Shown here: positions 1-9,772 of the stretch, piece after piece
Layout: every line of letters starts with the position of its first letter
Position numbering within the stretch: the stretch's first letter is position 1
Source: Heliopora coerulea
Taxonomy: Eukaryota > Cnidaria > Anthozoa > Scleralcyonacea > Helioporidae
Reading direction: 5' to 3'
Length of the DNA stretch: 64,000 nucleotides
NCBI GenBank assembly: GCA_030142905.1
Contig: JASJOG010000046.1
Location: 1,621,001 to 1,685,000 of the forward strand
Translations under genes and position numbers: made by a program
Notes under the pieces: model-generated
The model's database searches: none
Seen by the model: the letters and a program-made list of their open reading frames with translations, nothing else
Told to the model about the DNA's origin: nothing

Positions 1-439
1 AAGTTTTCCAGACTTAGAAGCTGTATTTTAAAGTCGCTGTCAGTGGTTTCGTCCAGAACCCCGGCGGCTGTAGTGTGCACCAAACGTAACTCCTCAGAAA
101 GACAATGTCAAGCTTTATCGTGTACTACAAAGACGTGGTCGACAAACATGAACACACAGGATCCCGTAAAGTAAATATTCATCATTGACTCTTTCACTAT
201 GTGTTCCTGGATGTTAAAATTATTTTTTTGGTTGTAGCAATAAGCTAATGTTGATAAAAACCGAAAAACAAACCTATTTCCTTAAGCACATGTTTTTGCA
301 GATGTTTAATGATCTTCTTCACTAGTGGAACGCTTAAAAGGCGAGCGATGCGAATATCAACACCACTTCCAATTTCGACAAGTTCAAGAGAGCCGTCAAA
401 TCTAAAGAAGAAATCCGAAAAAAGTCCTGAAGTTTGATC

Positions 440-1517
440 ATGAAGTGTCTTAGTGTTTTGGCAATCATCGCAACAGCTTGTATATGTTGTTTGCCTGCAG
501 GTAATTTACATTAGAATTATACTACAGTAGCTGTTTTTGATTATTTTAATGTACGTAGTTGTGGAAAAAATTCGTGTCGAAGTCTTTCTTATATTTTTAT
601 ACCTTGCTACTCTGTGTAAATGCTATTTGTTATTCTTACGGCATCATACAACCTAAATCTTGTCGAACTTATACAGGTCTGGTCGCACAAGTAGATAAGC
701 GTCGTAAACCTGCAGACATACTCTCCTTTATTCATTTATTTAGCTGTAAAATCCATCGTTATCCCAGACATAATCACAAAACTTCGGAGATGAAGGGTAG
801 AAGTGTCGGTAAATAAATCAGCATATGAACACATAGGTATAACCTTCCGTCTTTCTCTTCTCAACCTATATCTTACGTTTTACAAGATATCAGTTTTGTT
901 CGGACTTTGCTTCGTTTTATGTGAAAACAAAAGTGTTTCCCTCGGCACCAGACATTAAGTGTATAGAATTCACCACCACTTCGGTGATCAATTGTTCAAT
1001 ATTCTTTTTATTTTCTATTTCATATTTAATTTTCATTCATTAAATATATCTTATATATGCAGACGGAGCTGAGAGCGATGTCGTCCGCGTCTTTGACCCT
1101 AAATTGAAGTTATCCAAACAAGAGATGATGAAGATTTTAAAAGACGCAAACTTGGAGAAATTTGGTTTTAAGAAACACGTCGAAAGCACCATCGAAACGG
1201 ACGAAAATGGAGAGATGAGACTGAAGAAAACAATTACGTATATGGCCACTGATCACTGTTCAAAGGCTGCATACTGGGAGCGCTTGTTAGAAGAACGCTT
1301 GCCAGCTGATTTTTTGGCATCAAAATTGGGCACAACCTTTGTGCGTGAAATCCAAAGTCGCATCAAAGGACGTGGAACAAAATATTGCAAAATTGGATTG
1401 GAAGTACACCTGAATCGATGCCGCAGAGATACCACGGTTGCAAGCCGCCGAGCAAAACGAAGGGCTGGTACATGTTACGTGTGTGGAATTTGCATTAGCA
1501 GCAAAATTGTATATTAG
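440..1517 (+). CDS. Gene X copy 1: secreted six-cysteine protein of unknown family
   Basis: Two coding exons, 440-500 and 1063-1517, joined by a GT-AG intron (donor gtaatt at 501, acceptor ag at 1061-1062) give a 171 aa product. Exon 1 encodes a typical signal peptide of about 20 residues (MKCLSVLAII..., ending LPA). The mature part is charged, with cysteines at 86, 129, 140, 158, 161 and 164. The last three form C-x2-C-x2-C after a polybasic run RRAKRR (149-154) that resembles a proprotein-convertase site. An AATAAA lies at about 1530. I do not recognise the family, and secretion is inferred from the leader alone. Upstream of the ATG, exon sequence probably continues as 5' UTR from an acceptor near 300. 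Copies lie at about 14.5, 34.1 and 52.6 kb. The exon 2 protein is identical to copy 2. Leader residue 18 is Leu here and Phe elsewhere. Confidence 0.75.
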
Positions 1518-1929
1518 ACTGCTAAGCTAAATAAAACCGCAAGACAACTTGCAGGAGCGAGGAAAATTCAAGCATTTAATTTCATACCGGAGGATTTTAG
1601 CCAAATAATTCGTTCAGTTAATGTTTGATTCAACATCAAGTCTTTAATTGCAAATAATCATAGTTTCAAAATATCGTATTTTCCTTAAATACGATTTAAA
1701 CAGCTTGTCCTTACAATTATCTAACGTGACATGTGATTACAAATTTATTTTCATGGAGTACTTTTCTCTTGTTCAAGTTTTATGAATTTGTTTTAAATTA
1801 TCCAGCCGTCGTTTCATGCGCGATTGAACCAGGGGCGGACTTAACGTACGTCAAACCCGTCAAATGATAAAGGTGAAATTTCTCAAGGAAGAGAAATATA
1901 AGAGACGAATAATAGGCAAATAAGCTGGA

Positions 1930-1932
<3 letters not shown>
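1518..1932. other. Gene X 3' flank, no gene seen
   Basis: AT-rich flank. From about 1731 (gtgattacaaa) to about 1920 it is clearly related, with many differences, to the sequence starting each Harbinger-side block at about 6731, 20839, 35427 and 44113. These two related stretches are likely recombination substrates in the array. Confidence 0.6.

Positions 1933-1972
<40 letters not shown>
1933..1972. repeat. (TA)n microsatellite
   Basis: About 20 TA dinucleotides. The same locus is longer in unit 2 (16047-16091), shorter in unit 4 (54084-54113), and replaced in unit 3 by a CA/TA tract next to a LINE. Confidence 0.95.
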
Positions 1973-1976
<4 letters not shown>

Positions 1977-3180
1977 TAAAAAATGGAAAAATATATGTGT
2001 GGATGGTATAAGAGTCTACAGAATTCTAAGCTCGAGGACCCTGAAAACGAAGACTGAATTTGCCGTAATTAGTTCTTGCTATATCGATGTAAAAAGTATT
2101 TCTTTATGCTGGTCTCGTATTACAATTACGTACACAATTATAATTAGTGTAGTTATAATTATGTTCGTAATTGAAACGCTGATTTAGACAAAAACCTTGT
2201 CTGATTGTTCAATTTTGCCATGTTACTGAAACTAAGAGAAATTGTCTCACATTGCATATGTTTCTAACAAATATATTCAAGAAAATTTTTTCTGTAAAAT
2301 TAAACACTTTTGTTCAGTAAAACAATTAGTATGGCAAAATTTTCACGTACTTTTAATTTTAGCTATTCAGTAAGAATGTTATTTCAACTTTCACTTTAGT
2401 ACAAAATATCAGTACCACGTTGAACAATGAATTAAAGTCGAATCGGAGGTGAGCGAACTTTGCGACAACCAATAAAATCATTCATTTTGTACTCGACACC
2501 GCTCGACCCTGGCCCGAATATCTTTGTGAATTCTTTCAGGTCAAAAAATTTCACTTTTCGCACCACGTCCTGTACAAACCCAGTTCTGCAAGCTTAACGA
2601 TGACGCGTTGTTAGAAAGCAATTGCGCCCCAGTACAACCTGTTGATTGTAAACTTACTATGCACGCGTGCGCTTCAACGGCATGTTCGTTTAATCTCCTT
2701 TACGTTCTCTCGGCCGATTTATCGCACACTGCGCGTTCATGGTTTGACACTACACCGTGTCTGGAGCGTAGCTGAACTACAACCACGGGGTTAGTCGTTT
2801 GATGGATTGAAAAATTCATTCTTTCAGAGGTCAATTTAAGTATGTCGCTTTCAAGCGAAGAATCGAAAAGCCCATCCCGAATCTAAGAAGCCGTTCCACA
2901 ACGAAAACCTCATATAACGCCACGGGCGACGAGGACGTGCAGCCGTTGACACAATTCGTCAAAGACAAACTTCTGAAACAAGCACGTGACCTCGACGCTT
3001 CCGAACAAAACGATTAATATACTGCAATCGTAAATACCCATACTGTCACTAAATAAGCTAAGGCAAGGCCAACTATGAGCCACACAGCTGCTGGACAAGT
3101 ACAACGGAACCATATGAATAACAATCAAGAACAGTAAACCATAAACAAAATTGGAAAAATGATGTTTCTGCTCACTTGTC
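1973..3180. other. Non-coding stretch between microsatellite and 160 bp repeats
   Basis: No gene recognised. On the minus strand an ORF of 96 codons (2910-3200), with two hydrophobic stretches, stays open in all four units (also 17020, 40345 and 55042). A second minus-strand ORF of 70-80 codons is open in units 2, 3 and 4 (from 16519, 39844 and 54541) but has a Trp-to-stop change here near 2550. The units are so similar that open frames are weak evidence for coding. Confidence 0.5.
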
Positions 3181-4060
3181 AAAAATGTACCGCCACACAT
3201 TTGGTATTTCCATATGGATGCACAGCTATGCTAATAGACCTATCACAATATAAACCATCTGAATTGCAAAAAAACCAAGTCGGACTCCGTTGGTTTGTCT
3301 AAAAAATATCACTGATGTTTCTTATATGTTAAAGCTCAAGAACCGCGTCGCCATACAGTTGAAGCTTCCAAAAGGTTGCGGAGCTACCATACATTATCAA
3401 TTGTGTAAGTACGACCAGACAACAACCACAAGCAACACAGCAGGACTCTTCTAGTTTACACGACAAAAAAAGAAGAGATCTTCATGTTTCTAATCGGTGG
3501 TCGAACTATCGTCCCGCTATACAGTTGATCTTTCCACAGTTATAACGCTACCATGCTACCATTTGTATGGTAAATACAACCACGTAAATTGTATCTATAA
3601 AAAATTAACAAGGACACCTCCTGCTCGCACCAAAAACACTGACATTTCTACTAGGCTGTTACTCTGCCGTACCGCCATACTGCTGATGTTTCCATATTAA
3701 AGTGGAGCTACCATGCTACCATTTATATGGTAAATACAACCATGTAACTTATATCTACAAGAAATTAACAAGGACTCCTCTTGCTGGCACCGAAAACATT
3801 GACATTTCTACTCAGCTCTCAATCTGCCGTACCGCCATACAGCTCATGTTTCCATATAGCTGTAGAGCTACCATGCAACCACTTGTATGGCAAATACAAC
3901 CATGTAAATTGTATCTATAAAAAATAAACAAGAACTCCTCTTGTTTCCACGAAAAACATTGACGTTTCTGCTCAGCTGTCGAACTATCAGTTTGCCACAC
4001 CGTCGATGTTTCCTTCAGGTTATACAGTTATCGCAGCAATTGTGCCACTAGTACAATCTT
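3180..4060 (+). repeat. Degenerate tandem array, ~160 bp period, about five units
   Basis: The motif ccatgctacc/ccatgcaacc followed by tttgtatgg recurs at 3551, 3711 and 3871, exactly 160 bp apart. More diverged units lie upstream from about 3180 and downstream to about 4060. Each unit has an element like ccgccatacag...tttccatat and a taaattaacaaggac-type core. Short in-frame ORFs here (e.g. 3497-3700, 3702-3920) are products of the repeat, not genes. Confidence 0.85.
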
Positions 4061-4330
4061 CTTGGTTGAATAATATTGAAACACTCAAAGCGAGGTTTCT
4101 ATTTGATTGTACCACTGTTGGACTGCCATACAGTTGCACAAAAAAAAGTTGATGAACATCCTTGGAAAACGACATTTCATGGCCAGACTAGTTTGCTTTG
4201 TCAGTCTTACTGCATGCTGGTTTCTAAGCCAACTAACCTCTAATCACAGACATGAGAAGAAAATATAGCAAGGTAAGGCGCAGCAAATACAGTATAAATA
4301 TTCGCTTTTTATTTACTTAAGAAAGACTTA

Positions 4331-4415
4331 TTATTGGCCTTTTCCTTTACCACTTTGTGCCTTCAAAACTCGGACAACGATCTTCTGTTCCTCAATAAGG
4401 AATGCACGAACAATC
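4331..4415 (-). pseudogene. Orphan copy of RPL34 terminal exon, unit 1
   Basis: This 85 bp matches the last coding exon of RPL34 at 56463-56547 base for base. It starts in phase 2 after an intact acceptor (tag) and encodes [20 protein letters not shown] and seven more residues to TAA. A poly(A) signal (AATAAA, minus strand) follows at about 4308-4313. No other RPL34 exon occurs in this unit, so alone it cannot make the protein. It lies about 55 kb downstream of RPL34's first four coding exons, in the same orientation. See the finding on redundant terminal exons. Confidence 0.9.
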
Positions 4416-6105
4416 CTAGGAAATCAGAGAATTGAAGTGAGCCTTTGATCACTTCTTTAAATACCTTGAAAAAAACCTATTTAAAAAAGTTTTAATATGA
4501 CATTATGCCTGAGATGACTTCTACTTTGCCAACCATGCATTTCCTGTAGTTAGAACAGTTATTTGAAGGATTGCAGAATCAGTTAACTTAAGGATTTAAA
4601 ATCTCTTGTCTTCCATCAATTTTAGAACACAGAATAGCTCCTCTTCTTACCAATCACTTGGCAACCTTAACAAGTGGAATTTCTTTTTTTCCCGATAATG
4701 ACCTAAATCATGGCTGCGTAATCTGCAGTCTGTGAAAGTCATTTATGCAGCCCATGGAGATTTGCAGGTTGAAAAAAATAAAAACTTTCTGCACTAAAAA
4801 TTAGAAACATCTATCAGTAATAAAAATCAGAATCAAAATTTTCCAAAGGTGACATTTGGACCTTATCCTGTTAATGGGCAGTGTTCACCTCCTTGATCAG
4901 TAAAATCGTCTGGTGTTAGCCAGAGTGAAAGTACGTGTGCCCTTGCCTCTTCATGGGTTAACCAGCATAACTCACACTTAAAGGCTTGAATAAAGTTATT
5001 AGGACATAAACTCATAGATAGCACCTTTGCAATGGAACAATTATCATATTTTATGGGCAATTACCTGTGGGTTATCTATTGATTTTTCTGTTTTTGAAAC
5101 TGGTAGGGGTAATACAGCAGTGTGGGTAATGTGATGACAAATTTTTACTCTGACATTAGCATTTGGCAAAAATCTCATTATCAAATCAACTCAAGTGCTG
5201 AACAGTATTAGTGTCGGGTTATTGATTCCAAATGCTCATGCAAGTCTTCCAAACAATATAAAAATTCATAAAATTTTTAGTTCCTTTGGAGTAATTATCA
5301 GTTTGCTTCACAGAATTTTGGGATTACATGAAAATTGGCAAATCAGGCTGTCAGGCATAGTGCCAAGCTAAATTTCACCTCTTGTTTTGACCACCCTTTC
5401 AGTCCTTCCTTTGCCAGCAAACAGCAAGCTTTAAACTGGCAGTACTGAGTACATTTCAAACATAGAAAACAATCAATTAGAATAATAGCATAAACTTTAA
5501 AATCATTGCAATTTGAATCTGGTATTGCATACCATGCTGTGTGTTGCTATGTCACGAGAAAATTCATGTGGAATTTCACTCAATGGCTTAAAATATATTA
5601 CCACTCTGCATGTTGATTTCAATTGGTTCAGTCAAAATTAAGAATTGTCTTCAGTTCACTTGGCCTTGATTAGTCTCTTGCTTTTCATCATGCCTGGTGA
5701 AAAACACTGTCACCAGCTACTTCTACGACTTCAGCTCATTGTTTTAAACCCAGGGTTCAAATTAACAGGTCACAATTTTCAAATCAATTTTTCCCACTTG
5801 CAAATTGAAAGTTTTGTTTTCGCGAATCCAAATTTTTCAATGACATGTATTCATATGACTTCGAGAATTTCATATGTGCAATGTTTTTTTTCCTTAAAAA
5901 AATGCCAGAAATTTGTATGAAATATTCAAATATTTGGTGCAAAATTTAAAGGTTGCCATTTTGTTGTTATCCCAGGCAATGACAAGCATACTATTTGCAT
6001 CACACGTTCCGGCAAATGCTCAGACAAATTTTCCTCACATGGCTGTTTGCACTAGTTACTTGAGACATCCAACAAGCCTGTTTGTTTTGTTACTTCATGA
6101 ACAGA
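4416..6105. other. Duplicated sequence from the last RPL34 intron
   Basis: Corresponds to 56548-58200 in unit 4, which is intron of the real RPL34 gene. No gene is recognised. ORFs such as 5645-5920 are open in all units but have no recognisable domain. Confidence 0.6.
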
Positions 6106-6309
6106 ATGGCAGAGTACTCTGCCACTCTGAACATGGTGGTAAAATGGGAAAAAGAATTTAGTTGTAAACTGGAAAAGGTCATCATGAACAATAAGGTCAC
6201 AATGATTAAATACTCCTTGTGCAAGAAGTTCGAAGGTGATTTGAATAAAATGCGTAGCTATACATCAACATGGGTTGAAAGAACCAAATATGTAAAGAAG
6301 GTGAAATAA
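6106..6309 (+). pseudogene. Fragment resembling N-terminus of a ZNF862-like / hAT-related protein
   Basis: A 67-codon frame from ATG 6106 contains [14 protein letters not shown] and [13 protein letters not shown]...[12 protein letters not shown]. This layout (Lys-Trp start, short Cys motif followed by KFE, then a W/F-x-E-G/R-T segment) reminds me of the N-terminal part of ZNF862/C17orf113-like transposon-derived proteins. One of the expected cysteines is Tyr here. The frame stops exactly where the 179 bp foldback begins. It also lies in the duplicated RPL34 intron of the other units. Assignment is from memory and tentative. Confidence 0.3.
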
Positions 6310-6479
6310 TCAGAAAGGTTTGAGTACTGCCAAAATGTGAGAGTAATCTAATGTTTCAAGCGAAGGCCCTTCATCAGAGAGAAAAAACATGACTTCTCTT
6401 TGACGAAGGGCCTTCGCTCGAAACTTTAGATAACTACTCTCACATTTTTGCAGAACTCAAACCGTTCTGATTATTTCAC
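6301..6479. repeat. Foldback (inverted repeat) element with GAAGGGCC core, unit 1
   Basis: The left arm starting gtgaaataatcagaaagg is the inverse of the right arm ending ctgattatttcac. Arms are about 80 bp with a short A-rich centre. Both arms carry tttcaagcgaaggcccttc or its inverse. Read outward, this resembles a hammerhead core (CUGAUGA ... GAAAC on the minus strand of the left arm), but the stem II equivalent is weak and no stem I/III pairing fits. Confidence 0.8.
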
Positions 6480-6730
6480 TTTGATTTCCACACTGCCTAT
6501 GCAGCACTCCATTTTTATGAAAAGAAGGACTTGCTTGAGGACAACTGTATGACTACGAAATATTTTTCACCATGTAAATAGCAGTTTAATTAAGAAAATG
6601 TTAAATTTGCACTTTTTGCAGATACAAATTGTTTGCAAGTTGCTTGGGAAAACTTCAGTCTTCAATTGCGGGGAAATATTGCAATGTAGTCTGCAAGAAA
6701 GCACCAGTTTTGAGTGTAAATGGCCTGAAG

Positions 6731-7024
6731 TGATTACAAAGTTTTGTTTTATGTGCGATTAAACCAAGGGCGGATTTAACGTACGTCAAACCCGTCATAT
6801 GGCTAAGTTAAAATTTCTCAAGCAAACGAGACAAATTAACCGAAGTCTCATCCCTTAGTTATGCTTTCAAAACTCAAGACTCAACAGCTTTATATTGTTT
6901 CGCCAGGCGCCAAACTCTGCCTTCGCTTTCACATTATACATTTAGTCATTTTTCGAACCAATCTGGTCTAGAAACCTCAAATCTTCACCAATTGTGTGGA
7001 GAATTCGCCGAGGAAATAAAGTTA
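6731..7024. other. Start of Harbinger-side block, no gene
   Basis: The break at about 6731 joins RPL34-intron sequence (ending ggcctgaag) to a tgattacaaa sequence. In unit 4 the same intron instead runs on into unique DNA. No coding signal is seen up to the Harbinger TTA at 7022. Confidence 0.6.
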
Positions 7025-7505
7025 AGCCCGCCGCACACGAGAGGAAATAGCTGAGCAAATTGCCTTGCATGGCAGTTTGCTCAACTGTTTCCTCTCGTGT
7101 ACGGCGAAGTTTTCGTGAGAATTTTACCTCGCAGAACCGTGAGAAAAATATCTGTCATGTTTGATATTTTTGGCTACGCGAGGCAGATTCGTCTCCGTGT
7201 GCGGTAGTCGTGTGAATCTGCCTCAGCCGGATTAATCAATTAGCCAATAAAATTGGATTGCTTGCTCATATGATTTCAACCTATGAAGTTCAAGATGGCG
7301 GACGGTAGTTTGTTCAACGAAATCATGCTGGAGGAGAAGCTTGTTGAGCTGTGGCCGGATTACAGCTGTCTGTTACCACGTGAGATCGTCGGATTTCAAG
7401 AACCTGGGGACAACCATCGCAAGAATCGTTTGCTCATATGATTTCAAGCATCATTTGATTGCTTGCTCATATGATTTCAAGTATTTTCAACCTATATAGT
7501 ACAAG

Positions 7506-7841
7506 ATGGCGAACGTAGAAAGGCATAAAAAAACAGTGACATTTTTAGTAATTCTTTTACTTCGACGGCTTCGTCGTAGGAGATCTGTTGGGAGAAACAT
7601 GTGGGCCAGAGAGTGGATGATGAGAAGTCAGCAACAAGGAGCATACCCTAATCTTTTACTGGAATTAAATGCGGAATATTCTGAAGCTTTCCGACAATTT
7701 TATCGATTGGATAAGGAGTTCTTCGAAACGATTCTTGCGATGGTTGCCCTCTTGATTATAAAACAGGATACAAACATGCGTAAATGTCTCCTCCAGGTTC
7801 TTGAAATCCTGTTCTTGAAATCCGGCGATCTCGCGCAGTAA
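7506..7841 (+). pseudogene. Harbinger nuclease, N-terminal fragment
   Basis: Open for 111 codons. It contains RRRRSVGRNMWAREWMM, QQQGAYPNLLLEL, FRQFYRLDKEFFETIL and IIKQDTNMR, the order expected in the N-terminal region of HARBI1/ALP1-like nucleases (W-x-R-P/E-W, G-x-Y, F-R-M/L-x-x-x-F, I-x-K-Q-D-T-x-x-R). The DDE catalytic domain that should follow is absent. From about 7790 the frame runs into antisense of the second Harbinger ORF. Confidence 0.75.
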
Positions 7842-7931
7842 CAGACAGCTGTAATCCGGCCACAGCTCAACAGGCTTCTCCTCAAGCATGATTTCGTTGA
7901 ACAAACTACCGTCCGCCATCTTGAACTCCAT
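7665..7931 (-). pseudogene. Harbinger MADF/Myb-like ORF, N-terminal fragment
   Basis: Starts MEFKMADGSLFNEIMLEEK and continues with VELWPDYS, like the start of MADF/Myb-SANT accessory proteins of Harbinger elements (E-K-L-V-E-L-W). The downstream SPDFKNRISR segment is in another frame (7700-7885), so the fragment is frameshifted. T3 at 36456-36680 keeps both parts in one frame. Confidence 0.6.
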
Positions 7932-8191
7932 AGGTTGAAATCATATGAGCAAGCAATCCAATTTTATTGGTTAATTGATTAATCCGGCTCAGCCAGATTC
8001 ATGACACTACCGCACACGGAGACGAATCTCCCTCGCGTAGCTAAAAATATCAAACATGACAGATATTTTCCTCACGGTCCTGCGAGGTAAAATTCTCACG
8101 AAAACTTCGCCGCACACGAGAGGAAACAGTTGAGCAAACTACTATGCAAGGCAATTTGCTCAGCTATTTCCTCTCGTGACCAGCGCCCTTA

Positions 8192-9117
8192 GTCAAAACG
8201 TAATTTGCCAGCCAATCACCTCTCGTTCAATACGTCGGTAGTCCATCGAAACGGTTTTTGACGGATGTCTTCCGATTGGTTTACACTAAAAATAACGAGC
8301 TCTGATTTTCTAAACGAGGAACAATTGTGAATTGACTAACTCTTGCCGCATCTCTTGCCGCACGTACGGTAATAACTGAAGGCTTAATAGATCGTAGAGT
8401 TTCAATAATTATGATGATTTCATTGCGGGTGAATCACGAGATAAGGTGGTTACGGCTTCGAGTGGCCTTTCAAACTTCACTCGCAATGTTAAATCCTTTA
8501 TCACAAGAGCAAACATTGATTAACGCTTACATGAAAAGAACCTGCATAATGCAGAACAGTTTCACTGAAGACGACGTAGCCTCACTGGCCCTCACAATGA
8601 AGACTAGTTGTACTGTTTAGGTTTACACCTCGCAATGAAGACTAGCCATGCCCGTGCTGTCCTGCAGGCGTTTTGACGTGCCATACAAGCTGGGTTCAAA
8701 TAAAACGAGTCAGACGTAATCCCACATCCTCGCTATACAAGCTTGTATAAGAGTTACCTGTTCATCTCGTTGTCCAAAACATCCTTTCCGGGGCGAATGC
8801 ACTTCTGCTCCTGCGCATGCTCCAATGTTCTACGGCAGTCATATTACAAACTCTAGATTGGCGGTCCCACTGTTCTACGTTCCCTTCTACTTTGGCATTC
8901 ATGGATACTTCTCTGCCATGGTATAATTTATAACTTTTTCGCAGCATTTTTCTTTGGCGACGAAATATTTGCTGCCGACATTTGCTACGAATCCAACTGT
9001 GTTTCGCTCTGGCTTGACAACCAACCTATCTAGGCACCACCTTTCATTGATATTCATATCTGTTGCGCATCTTTGAACAACTTGTTTATTCGGGGCAAAT
9101 CTTAGTTATAATTAATA
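8192..9117. other. Block U, no recognised gene
   Basis: Present in three full copies (also 27505-28430 and 45578-46500) and a fourth at 36941-37865. A 69-codon plus-strand ORF at 8411-8620 is open in three of the four copies, without a recognisable domain. No RNA gene seen. Confidence 0.5.
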
Positions 9118-9173
9118 CATACATATATCTATCTATATATACATATATGTATATAGATAGATAGATAGATATA
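9118..9173. repeat. TATC/GATA palindromic microsatellite
   Basis: A tatctatc run, a central tatacatatatgtata palindrome, then gatagatagata: a simple-sequence inverted repeat. Also at 28430-28488 and 46501-46560. Confidence 0.9.
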
Positions 9174-9418
9174 CGTGTTGATAACAAGTATCAATAACAA
9201 AGACATATGGGTGCAGAATGCTCAATACTGAGGTAGAGCGGAATAATCACAACACAAGATTTGGCTACTTCATAAGAACTTTTATTCACTACAGAACTGT
9301 TTCGTATGACAAGTCCGAAGCTTGCCACACTCGTCAGGTGAATGCTGTGTTTGGCGTGTAAACTTGAGATCTGTGGTTGGTTTGTGACGTCAAGATGTTT
9401 GTGTGTAGTATTTGGTTC
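9174..9418 (-). mobile_element. Hammerhead-bearing repeat (Penelope-like LTR or retrozyme remnant)
   Basis: Minus-strand repeat containing a full hammerhead motif (9284-9343), an AATAAA overlapping its last stem, then a conserved downstream region. Type I hammerheads with a tiny stem III are known from Penelope-like element LTRs and from small animal retrozymes. No reverse transcriptase lies next to it, and element ends are not defined. Class is inferred from the ribozyme. Confidence 0.45.
9284..9343 (-). ncRNA. Hammerhead ribozyme, type I, unit 1
   Basis: Read on the minus strand: stem I 5' AUUCAC, core CUGACGA, stem II GUGUGGCAAG with CUUGUCAUAC (10 pairs, two G-U) closing over CUUCGGA, core GAA, stem III ACAG-UU-CUGU, unpaired A17, stem I 3' GUGAAU. 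Stem I pairs perfectly over 6 bp. All invariant core bases (CUGANGA, GAA) are present and the cleavage triplet would be GUA. The 4 bp stem III with a UU loop is typical of dimer-acting metazoan hammerheads. Self-cleavage is inferred, not shown. Confidence 0.85.
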
Positions 9419-9426
9419 GTATTACA

Positions 9427-9764
9427 CATGCACGTAGCTACGGGGGTGCGCGGGGGTGCAATCGCCCCCCCAAAATTTGTCCTCGCTCCCCCAAAGAAAA
9501 TTCTGAAGTGGTTTCAAATATAATTTAAATATGCCAAAATCCGATAGATTTTTAAAATATCTTATGGAAAATATTTTTTCGCTGACCATTCTGACCTACT
9601 TTTGTAACGTTATACCAAGTCCACTACATTTGACAACATGAAGTAGTCGCTGAGTAGTCTGGGTTTTCAGCTTACGTCGACAACTGCCCCCTAAAAAACA
9701 GTGCTGCCCCCTCAAAAAATAGTGCTGCCCCCCCCCCAAATTTTACATCCTAGCTACGTGCCTG
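9427..9764. mobile_element. hAT-type MITE, 8 bp TSD GTATTACA, unit 1
   Basis: 338 bp flanked by GTATTACA at 9419-9426 and 9765-9772. Imperfect TIRs catgcacgtagctacgg and (inverted end) caggcacgtagctagg. Inside are C/G homopolymer runs and no ORF. The 8 bp duplication and CAxG-type ends fit the hAT superfamily. Confidence 0.85.
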
Positions 9765-9772
9765 GTATTACA

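Larger units (their letters stand above)
7025..8188. mobile_element. PIF/Harbinger remnant T1, long TIRs, TTA target duplication
   Basis: Flanked by TTA at 7022-7024 and 8189-8191, the usual PIF/Harbinger 3 bp duplication. Terminal inverted repeats of about 410 bp share cacgagaggaaatagctgag. Inside are the N-terminal part of the nuclease ORF (plus strand, 7506-7841) and, from the opposite end, the start of the accessory MADF/Myb-like ORF (7665-7931, minus). A second copy of that ORF start lies within the left TIR (plus strand, about 7293-7439). The catalytic part of the transposase is missing, so this is an internally deleted, non-autonomous copy. Confidence 0.85.

Noticed and set aside
3497..3920. 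Repeated small proteins of 67 and 72 aa with a shared CYHLYGKYNHV motif
   Set aside because: They are translations of the 160 bp tandem repeat, with frames ending at repeat-unit positions and no leader or domain.
3180..4060. CRISPR-like or minisatellite array with regular spacers
   Set aside because: Period of 160 bp with diverged whole units and no constant short repeat; eukaryotic context.
5630..5691. Possible box C/D snoRNA on the minus strand (C box ATGATGA at 5685-5691, CTGA boxes further on) in RPL34-intron sequence
   Set aside because: Terminal stem beside the boxes does not pair, and no guide complementarity could be tested. A snoscan run would decide.
6340..6430. Functional hammerhead in the 179 bp foldback
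   Set aside because: Core halves are present but stem II is weak and stems I and III cannot be formed; kept only as a possible relic.
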